Assembly: GCA_029213005.1 (NCBI GenBank)
Contig: JARGPI010000003.1
Location: 1 to 64,000, forward strand
Length of the DNA: 64,000 nucleotides
Direction: 5' to 3'
Origin: Verrucomicrobiales bacterium
Lineage (GTDB): Bacteria; Verrucomicrobiota; Verrucomicrobiia; Verrucomicrobiales; DEV007
The first letter of the stretch is position 1. Every line of letters begins with the position of its first letter. Below the pieces are notes generated by a model. That model saw nothing but the letters and a program-made list of their open reading frames with translations. It did no database searches and was not told the DNA's origin. This document shows, piece by piece, positions 1 through 8,700 of this stretch. The position numbers and the translations under genes were made by a program.

Positions 1-1496
1 ACGCCTACGGTGTCCCAGCTGTTTTTGCCATCGGTGCTTTCGATGAGAACGCGGGTGCGGGCGGCGGTTCCGGATTTTCCGTCGATGATGCGGACTTTGT
101 AGTCGCAGAGCTCCATCTTTTCGATCACGGGGTAGGCATTTTGCAGGGCCATCCGGAGGGCTCCGTCGAGGGCATTTACGGGTCCGTCGCCTTCGGCTAC
201 GGTGTATTCCTGGACGCCGTTGACTTTTAGTTTCACGGTGGCGGAACAGGTGTCGTAGTCGCGCTTTCCGTCGCGACGGAAGGTACAGTGATATTCGAGC
301 AGCTCGAAGAAATCTTTACTCGGGTCGAGGTGTTTCTCGATGAGCAGTTGAAGGGAGGCTTCGGCGGCTTCGAATTCGTAACCGCCTTCTTCGAGATTTT
401 TGACGTGTTCCAGAATTTCGCGGACTTCGGGACTGCCTTTCTTCAGTTTGATGCCGAGTTCTTCGGCCTTCATAAGGATGTTGGATCCGCCGGAAAGCTC
501 GGATACGAGGATCCGCTGGGCATTGCCGACGGTGTCGGGCCGAATGTGCTCAAAACTGTGGGCGACTTTTTGAACGGCGTTGACATGCATACCGCCTTTG
601 TGAGCAAAAGCGGTGGCTCCGACGTAGGGGGCGCGGATGTTGTGGGCACAGTTTGCGAGATCGTCGACGAAACGGGACACGTTTGAAAGTTGATCGATTT
701 TTTTGACGACGGGAATGTCCATCTTCAACTGGAGATTGGGAATCACGGTGGTAAGGTTGCAGTTCCCGACGCGTTCCCCGTATCCATTGACGGTGCCCTG
801 AACCTGAGTGGCTCCGGCGCGAATCGAGGCGAGGGCGTTGGCGACGGCAACTCCGGTGTCGTCGTGGGTGTGGATGCCGACGGGGATTCCCAGCTTTTCG
901 ATGACGGTTTGGGTCATGTCGTAGACTTCGTCGGGCATGGTGCCGCCATTGGTATCGCAAAGCACGAGCCAATCGGCTCCGCCTTCTTTTGCGGCGAGGA
1001 GAGTCTCCAGCGCGTAATCGGGCGAATCTTTGTAGCCGTCGAAAAAGTGCTCAGCATCGTAGATAACTTCGCGACCGTTCTCTTTCAAATAGCGGGTGGT
1101 GTCGCGAATCATCGCGGCGTTTTCCTCGGGAGTGGTCGTGAGAACTTCGGTAACGTGGAGCAGCCAGGTTTTACCGAAAAAGGTGACGGCGGGTGTCTTC
1201 GCGTCGAGCAGGGTCTGCACCTGGGGATCTTCTTCCACCGGGGTGTCTTTTCGACGGGTGCTGCCGAATGCTGCGATTTTGGCATTCTTCCAGTCCATGT
1301 CGGCGGCTTTTTCGAAGAAGGAGACGTCTTTTGGGTTGGAGCCGGGCCAGCCGCCTTCGATGTAGTGCATTCCAAATTCGTCGAGCTTCTGGGCGATACG
1401 AATTTTGTCCAGAGAGCTGAAGTTGACGCCTTCGCCCTGAGTTCCGTCCCTCAGGGTTGTGTCGTAGAGCTTGACTGGTGGATGCTGCGTTTTCAT
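1..1496 (-). CDS. cimA: (R)-citramalate synthase, 3' end cut by window edge
   Basis: This gene encodes a DRE-TIM metallolyase that would condense pyruvate with acetyl-CoA to give citramalate, the first step of the pyruvate route to isoleucine. The start reads MKTQHPPVKLYDTTLRDGTQ, and the LYDTTLRDGTQ stretch is the classic active-site opening of the family. Further in, the HTHDDTGVAVANALA and NGYGERVGNCNL blocks supply metal and substrate residues. About 498 codons are visible without a stop. The C-terminal part resembles the allosteric LeuA-dimer domain, and roughly 30 residues appear to be missing off the left edge. 2-Isopropylmalate synthase or homocitrate synthase are alternatives, but LYDTTLRDGTQGEGVNFS is typical of the CimA branch. 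The gene has no neighbour on its strand in the window. Confidence 0.9.
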   Translation of the reverse strand, partial: MKTQHPPVKLYDTTLRDGTQGEGVNFSSLDKIRIAQKLDEFGMHYIEGGWPGSNPKDVSFFEKAADMDWKNAKIAAFGSTRRKDTPVEEDPQVQTLLDAKTPAVTFFGKTWLLHVTEVLTTTPEENAAMIRDTTRYLKENGREVIYDAEHFFDGYKDSPDYALETLLAAKEGGADWLVLCDTNGGTMPDEVYDMTQTVIEKLGIPVGIHTHDDTGVAVANALASIRAGATQVQGTVNGYGERVGNCNLTTVIPNLQLKMDIPVVKKIDQLSNVSRFVDDLANCAHNIRAPYVGATAFAHKGGMHVNAVQKVAHSFEHIRPDTVGNAQRILVSELSGGSNILMKAEELGIKLKKGSPEVREILEHVKNLEEGGYEFEAAEASLQLLIEKHLDPSKDFFELLEYHCTFRRDGKRDYDTCSATVKLKVNGVQEYTVAEGDGPVNALDGALRMALQNAYPVIEKMELCDYKVRIIDGKSGTAARTRVLIESTDGKNSWDTVG

Positions 1497-1500
1497 CGAT

Positions 1501-1535
1501 TGTATAGGGTACAAAGCCGGACTGTACAGGGTACA
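1501..1535. repeat. 22-bp-phased palindromic repeat, locus 1 (two units)
   Basis: Two units in the same orientation: TGTATAGGGTACA at 1501-1513 (one mismatch) and TGTACAGGGTACA at 1523-1535. Start-to-start distance is 22 bp with a 9-bp spacer. They lie just upstream of the cimA start codon, so they would fall in its leader or promoter. Four further loci in the window carry the same unit. Confidence 0.8.
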
Positions 1536-1836
1536 ATGCGGGGATCAAATGCGGTACGGTCTTTGTCTGGGTGGTGATCCCGGCTCGTGTCTCTCGCATG
1601 ACTCCCGTATTAAAGACCGAATCGCAATCACCGTGTTCGCCTTAGCGAATCGTAATTGCGTTAATAATAATGGAGCGAATGATGGCTGCTTGAGTCATGC
1701 GGGGGGAAAGTAAGACGAGTTTTTGGGGATGCAAACGCCGATTTTGCCCTTCGGCCTCGGGATTTTGACTGATTTGGGACAAAGTTGCGGTCTTTTCCTT
1801 TGGCTCAGCGGGAAAACTGAGGGTTAGTCGGGACAA
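1536..1836. other. Divergent intergenic region between cimA and folP
   Basis: About 300 bases that must hold the promoters of both divergent genes. I see no convincing small gene, no terminator and no named riboswitch. The open frames crossing it are continuations of antisense frames. Confidence 0.5.
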
Positions 1837-2697
1837 ATGGCGACTCAACTATCAGCGAAGCTCTGGAAATGCCGCGACATCACTTTCGATCTCGCCCGGC
1901 AGGGGGAAATTATGGGGATTCTCAATGTGACTCCGGATTCTTTCTCTGACGGGGGGCGCTTTTCGGCGGTGGATGCTGCGGTATCGCAGGCGGGAAAAAT
2001 GATCGATGAAGGCGCTGCGATTATCGATATCGGAGGGGAATCGACGCGCCCGGGAGCGGAGGATGTCCCGGTCGGGGAGGAGATGCAGCGAACTGTCCCG
2101 GTGATTCGGCAGTTGGCAAAACAGTTTCCGGGCACCTGTCTGTCGATCGATACGTCAAAAGCGGAGGTCGCGAGCGCCGCAATCGAAGCGGGAGCTCATG
2201 TGTTAAACGATGTGACGGGGTTTCGCGACCCGGCCATGATCAAAGTCGCTGCGGAAACCGGTGCGGGTGCTGTCGCGATGCATATGCTGGGTTCTCCCCG
2301 GACGATGCAAAACTCGCCGGTCTATCAAGAGGTGGTCGAGGAGGTGAAAGCATTTTTTTCCGAACAGCTCGAGAAAATGGTGTCGGGCGGGATTGAGGAA
2401 ACGGCAATCGTGTTTGATCCGGGCATAGGATTCGGGAAAACGCTGGAACACAACCTGGAGTTGCTGAAACGAATCGATGAACTTGAAGTAGGGGGTCGTC
2501 CCATTCTGCTCGGAGTATCGCGAAAATCTTTTATCGGCAAGCTATTGAATTCGGATGAGATGGCGGACCGTTCGTGGCCGACGGTCGGGATCACGGCCTA
2601 CACGGCGGAAAAGGGTGTGCCGCTCCATCGGGTTCACGAAGTGAAATCGAATTATGAATCACTCCGGATGATGGAGGCGATCGTGGGGGAAAAATAG
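1837..2697 (+). CDS. folP: Dihydropteroate synthase
   Basis: This is the folate pathway enzyme joining p-aminobenzoate to dihydropterin pyrophosphate. The N-terminal signature MGILNVTPDSFSDGG begins at about residue 26, followed by IDIGGESTRPGA at about 64-75 for the second family signature. DVTGFRD, AMHMLG and the C-terminal LLGVSRKSFIG block complete the TIM-barrel active site. The length, 286 aa, is normal. The ATG at 1837 leaves the usual short lead-in before the first signature. The gene stands alone and converges with the giant TPR gene, whose stop lies only 6 bp away. Confidence 0.96.
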   Translation: MATQLSAKLWKCRDITFDLARQGEIMGILNVTPDSFSDGGRFSAVDAAVSQAGKMIDEGAAIIDIGGESTRPGAEDVPVGEEMQRTVPVIRQLAKQFPGTCLSIDTSKAEVASAAIEAGAHVLNDVTGFRDPAMIKVAAETGAGAVAMHMLGSPRTMQNSPVYQEVVEEVKAFFSEQLEKMVSGGIEETAIVFDPGIGFGKTLEHNLELLKRIDELEVGGRPILLGVSRKSFIGKLLNSDEMADRSWPTVGITAYTAEKGVPLHRVHEVKSNYESLRMMEAIVGEK

Positions 2698-2703
2698 ATT
2701 TAC

Positions 2704-5700
2704 CTACTCGGCCGAAGCCTGGAGTTCGTCCCATTTTTTGAGTAGGGATTTTCCCCATTCCGAATCGGTTTCCTCTGGATTTACCCATTTGAATTTCTGC
2801 ATCATGCCCCAGAGGTCTTTTTCGTTTTTCAATGCCCGGATCACCATCGGGTGTTGCAGGGTGGCCTCAACGCGTCGGTGCCTTTCGTCGTCCTCCACTT
2901 TGAACTTCGCTACGGGGATCTCGAAGTTGTAGGCATTTTTGAACTGAACAAAAAATGCGTTCCGGTTTCCGCCAAGGGTCTTAGCGAGAAGGGTTTCGCG
3001 GCCTTTCGAGAAAGTGGTCTGGTCGAGTTTTGATTCCATGTCGGGTTCGTTTGCGATAAGGATCCGACCGGCGATGTATGAGATAATCAAGTTTCTCAGC
3101 TCGGTATGTTTTAAGATGTCCTCTTTGGGATCCCGTAAAAGGAGGTGAAAGGCATCGAGGTGATCGCGAATTTCCGCCGGTTTCATGTGATGACTCCGGT
3201 TTTTGATCGACTTGGCGAGATGACCGGAGACATGTTTGAGTGCTTCACGACGATAGTAGTAACGGGACTGATCCTTTTTCCCGATCGCTTCGATGAAATC
3301 CCGGAGCGCTTTGAGACGGCCCTGTTTGATTTCATTACTAATATGGGCTGAAACGACTCGTGTCTCCCTGCCAATGGTGGTGTAGTTCTGGGAACTGCAG
3401 AGGCCGGTAAGATCGGTATTTTCGAATTCGTTTTTGATGTGGTCCTTCAGGATAAAACCGCAATGTTCCACATAGGCGATTTGGCGGAGGGCGGCTTTTC
3501 TAATCACCTCATTATCGCCAAAGTCGGTTTCCGGGTATTGTTTGGTGACTTCAACATATCTACCAAATCGATCCTTGTAGGGCAGGTTCTTTTGTCGATC
3601 TTTCATCGGTGGATCCGGAGCACCGACGATCAACAAATTTGCGAGATACCTCAATCCGGGCTCTTCGATTTTCTCGAGAAATTCCGGAAGGTGTTTGTGA
3701 ACTTCCGGAGAGTAATAGGCGGCGTAGTCATTTTTGCCGGTGGGATAACCGGTTCCATGATCGGCTTTTTCCGGTGCGTTCTTCAGAGCTTCAAGGGCTT
3801 CGTCGATAAATCCGGCTTCAACGAGAGCAAACAGGGTTCGGGCGGAACCGGAGAGACGGTTCTCTGCATTTTTCTCGTTCAAAAATGCCTTCAACTTTTC
3901 CGGGTCACCCAGTTTGGTATGCATTTGCAGACTTAGCAAAACCGGATTGCTCCATGGGTTCCAGGCCTTGCCGGTTTCGCTGTCGAAATGGTTGTTTTTG
4001 TTTTTCAGCACCCAGCCTTCATGCATTCGGTTCGCGGTTTCGATCCAGCGGTCGTCGCGGGGCAGTAGATTAAATGATTTGGCGACGTGAACAAACTGCC
4101 AGCCGTTAAACGGAGCGTCTTCGGCGAGGGCCTGAGCCATGACATCGGCACAGGCGTAGACGGTTTCGGGATCGACGTCCCCGGTGGGCACTCGGCAGAT
4201 CACTCCTGCGTAGCAGCATCGCCACGCAACGTGAGAAGTCTCATCTTTCAACAAGGGGAGGTAGTGGGCTTCCCATTTATTGAAGTCCGGAATTTGTTTC
4301 TTTTGCCTTTCGAAACCCTTCAGATCAGTGATCGCGAGGTTGAGTCGCCAGGCATTGGAAAGCTCGTTGGCAAAGCGGGCCAACTCGCTGTCTCCGGCGG
4401 CGGTTTTATCGGCCCAGGCGATGGCTTTGACAATTTGCGGAGGCTTGAGACGGCCGATAAATTCCCGACAGGAAATCGCCAGCTGCGGGGTAGCTTCGTT
4501 TCCGGATAGATTCCAGAGATCGAGATAAACATCGTGGAGGGCTTTCTCCAGCCCGACCTCTTTCATCCGCTGATCGACTGCCTGAAAGAGGTGAGTCGCC
4601 ATCCGCATTCCGCCGCCGGTGAGCGCGATCGTTCCTTTGGTCCGGTCTTTTCGGGTGACCCGCTCGAAAAACGCGATTCGCTCGATACCTCCGCCGCTGG
4701 TATCGTCGAGCAAATCGTAAAGGAGGTCGCCTCGTAAATTCCACGCACTGTCGTAACTACCGAATCCTTCTTTTGCCTGACTCTGCTCTCCGAGTGCCAC
4801 CGCGTGATAGTAGATTTTCTCCATATCATCCCACTTCCCCGACTGGAGCAGGGGATCGAGGAACGGGCCGATCTTTCTGACCAGGGCGGAGCCGTATCTG
4901 ACGTCGATATCGGCGAGTGATTTGACTTCCAGAAATTGATCCGCTTCTTCGGCGATCGACTTTGCTTTTTGTGCGCCAAGCAGTTCAAATACCGCTTCAC
5001 TCTCGGGAGATATTTTCTGCCGGGGAAATCCTTTGGGGTAGATGATTGATATCGTGGAGGCTAATTCATCCAACAACTCCCCGGGCATCGTTTCAATATC
5101 TTTCCGGTAGATCGCGAGTACGTTTGGAACATCGTCGTCGCCGTCCGGTTGGTTAATGAGATGATCGAGGTAGGCGAGACTGAGATTGGAACCAAAGGTA
5201 TTCAATGATTTCAGTTTTTCGCGGAGCTGGTTACGCCTCTCCACATCCTTCCAGCGGGAGGCTCCATTGATCAAGGTGATGAACGCGGAATTCTGATCTT
5301 GCCTAACCGTTCCGGTCGAAAAGGAATCGGCGGAACTGACAAAGGGGGAGCCCAGTATCAGAGTCTCGGTGAGATCTATATTCTGGGTGACGTTGTTATT
5401 GTCGAGATTTTGAATCATTGACGAGGAACTGACCTGCTGGTTGGTATCGAGACCGTTCGCCTTCACAAACCGAAGGGTGTGAAATACGGTGGAGGGATGC
5501 CAGGCGCAGCGGCTCAGTAATCCCTGAAACTGTTTGTGTGCCGGATCGATAAAGTCGCCACCGGTGTAGTAAAAACTGTTTCCGTTCGGCACTTTGCGCT
5601 GTGCTTCTTTTTTGAATTTGTCCCAGTTCTTCTTTGGTCCGAGCCATTCTTCCGTTAATGCGAGAAGAAATCTCTCGGCCGCCTGCCATCCCTGATTTTC

Positions 5701-8700
5701 AGCTAACCAGGCAGTGTAGTCGGCCGAGAGAATCGTGAGTTCATTGCGTTGCTGCTGCTTGGCCTTTTTTACGTTGCTCAAAAGAAACGATTCCATATCG
5801 AACCCGGCTTCCAGTTCCGCTTTGCGGTGTTTCCATATCGTGAAGACTTTGGCGGCGGATGAGTGAGTCTGATGATTACCATACCCGGAATAGTAACTCT
5901 GATTCTGGACCGGCCCCGAGTTCAAATAATCCAGCGCCGTTTTCGCGAAGTCGGCGGGTTGCCCGTAGGCGAGTGTCAGGAAATCCTCTCCGGTTTTAAT
6001 GGCGTTCCGGTCTTTCGACAATTTCAGAAGCTCCATTACCGGCTCGAGCGAAGCCTGGCTCTCAGCCCGAAGTTTCGCCTGCCAGATCAAGTATTCCTCA
6101 GGAAACCAGCGGGTCAGAAAAGAGGAGCTCAGGTTGTTCCACGAAGTTGTGGTCTGAGCGATTGAGGTGGAAGATTTCTTCGAGTAGTACTCCAGAGAGG
6201 AGCGCGCCAGTTTCTCCAGCTCAGCGGTATTGCCAGCTTCCTCTTCGTGGGCCAGCACTTCGTAGAAGGAGAAACCGTCTCTGGCGAGGACCGGTATTTT
6301 GGTAAATGCGAGACAAAGAGTCTGGTGCTTGTCGACTAATTCTTTTGGGATTTTGTCGCTTGACTGGAAAGGTCGTCGGGCCGGTGGTGTATAGATTTGT
6401 AAACTGTTTTCACTGATCAAATGATAGCGGGCTGCCTGGTCGAGAAAGGAATAGTCGTATCGGTCAAAACGTGTTTCTTCATCAAGGGAATTGAGCCACA
6501 AGGTGTACATCGTGGCATGATTCTGAAACACAGCAGACTTGGAGAGTTCGGTCTTGCCATAGTCGAGGCTTGAGCGGATCGAACTGCTGTCCGCCGCCAA
6601 CAGGGCGCGGTCTTTCCCGTGCATACCTGCGAGTATTTTGGCAGCACCCTCGGGATCGATGGCACCTTTTACGAGGGCGAAGCGTGACAGGTATTTCGAT
6701 TGTTGAGAGGGCGGCATAGCGGCGACTCCTTTCTCATAGTAAGTGGCGGCGTCTTTAGTTTTACCAGTAATATCGAGCAGGGCGGCGTATTCGATCAGTT
6801 CTCTCGCCGGGGCGTCATCCGCGGGCAGGAGTTTTGTCCGGAGCTCATTGAACAGGGATTCGTTCTCAGAACTCACTTCTCTGATCATCCTGAAAAGTTC
6901 GTAGTTCCAGTTTCCGCGTCCGGACAGGGCGAAGGCTTTGGTCTCAAGCTTCAAGGTGCGTTCAAGGAGTTTGAGGGCATCTGCTTTTTTGTCATCTTTG
7001 ACGAATTGATTGATCCGGCCGGCAACGCCCTGAACCTGAGTTCCGGAAGTGTAGTTTCGCGCAGTGGCGGCGACGGAGACGCCTTTGGCTTCGAGTCGTT
7101 TCGCAGCGTCTTTGAAACCGAAATCATCCAAAGCCGAGACCAATTCCCCCCGCTTGCTGGAGTCGAGAAATCCATAGCGAAGGCGGAGCGCTGCATCCGG
7201 GCCCCACTTGGCGAGGCCGGTCGGGTTTTCCACCTGCGACTCTTTTTCGCCGATCTCCGCTTCCCGGGCGGAAACGATGATCGCCGCATCGATTCGCTGC
7301 CGGAGCGACCGGGGCATAGGGGCGAGACGAACTGATTCCAGGATTTCCGCCGCTTTCTCCCACTCCTCATTCTGTTGGTACCATCCCGCAGCGAAGAGTG
7401 CGGATTTAATCGGTATTTTCCGGCCCTGATTCTTTGAAGCCGCCAGAATTTCTTCGATTTTGTTTCCGGCTGCTTCCGGATTCTCAGCAAGATTATAGAG
7501 AATGGCGCCGAGAAAAGGATCTTTGACCTTGTCCACTACTTTTGCCACGGCTTCCGGATCGAGTGGGGCGAGGGTATAGCCGAAATTGATATTGCGGGTC
7601 GTGATGAAATTCCAAAGTACATTGGGGGCCATGTCGATCATTTCCGCAGGTGGAAAACTGAGAGGCGACAACATCGCCTGGCCTCTCGAGACGTATTGCT
7701 GATATCGCCCCAAAGAAGAAACATTCTTTGAAGCGGAGCCGTTTTTGGCGAGCATCTTCTCATAGGCATCACACTGCTCATCGAGATAGGTCGCAAATTC
7801 GGTGAGATCGTCGGAATTTCGCAAAACGGCCGAGTAGGTATCTCCGATAGGGAATGAGGTCGCCAGGTTTGAACTTTTAGGTTTTTTTTCCGCTTCTTTG
7901 CGTTGCAGCTCCCGCCATTTCAGAATGGCTGATTTCAATTCGGCAACGAGAGCCGGGGATAGGCCCGCCTCGAAATTTAAGAGCAGGGAGGTCGCGGTGT
8001 TACTTAATATACCCGGAGGGACGGTGTCGCCTTTGTTGTAGGCGGCAATTTCCGCCAGAGTCTGAGCCTGCAACTCGGAATCATCATCCGAAGCGGCTCC
8101 GAGGAGAGCGACTAGAGCGAGATGGGGATAATCGGGTTTTAATTTTTGACCGGATTTTATGAGCATTTCTGAATCGGTCACCGGGGTACGGTTCCTCAAA
8201 TTATTGATCTGAGTTACTACTGCGAATGCGAGGACGCCCTGATTGTCAGGAAAGGCTTCGAGAAGAGCGGGGAGTTGGGCATGGTTGGTGGAGTATTGCT
8301 CGGAGAAAGTCGATGCCAGAATGAGATCCCCGTTCTTAATCCCGCGACTGGCAATTTCCGCAGCGACCTTCTCTTTGGTATCTTCCAGTTCAGAGATCCC
8401 GTGGAGGTGGGACAAGACGTAGTTGTGCATCACCTCAAGGCTTTTCGGCATCGCTACCAGTCCGCTTCCGCTGAGGTTATTCTGAAAACGATTGCGACCG
8501 GATCTAAGGTAGGCACGGTATTGATAGGCGAAGTAACAATTCCTAACGTGTTGGGAGAGTGCGTTATACCCTTCCGGCAATTCCCCGTAGTAGGTGTTGT
8601 TGACCTGACTGGTAGATGTCGCGAGGGATGTGGTTTGCCGCATGGTCGGAATCTCCTTGTCGTGGGATAGCAGATTGAGAAAAACTTCGGTCGCCAAGTC

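Noticed and set aside
690..1577. A 295-aa open frame on the + strand
   Set aside because: It runs antisense to cimA, with unlikely composition; the cimA frame carries conserved motifs.
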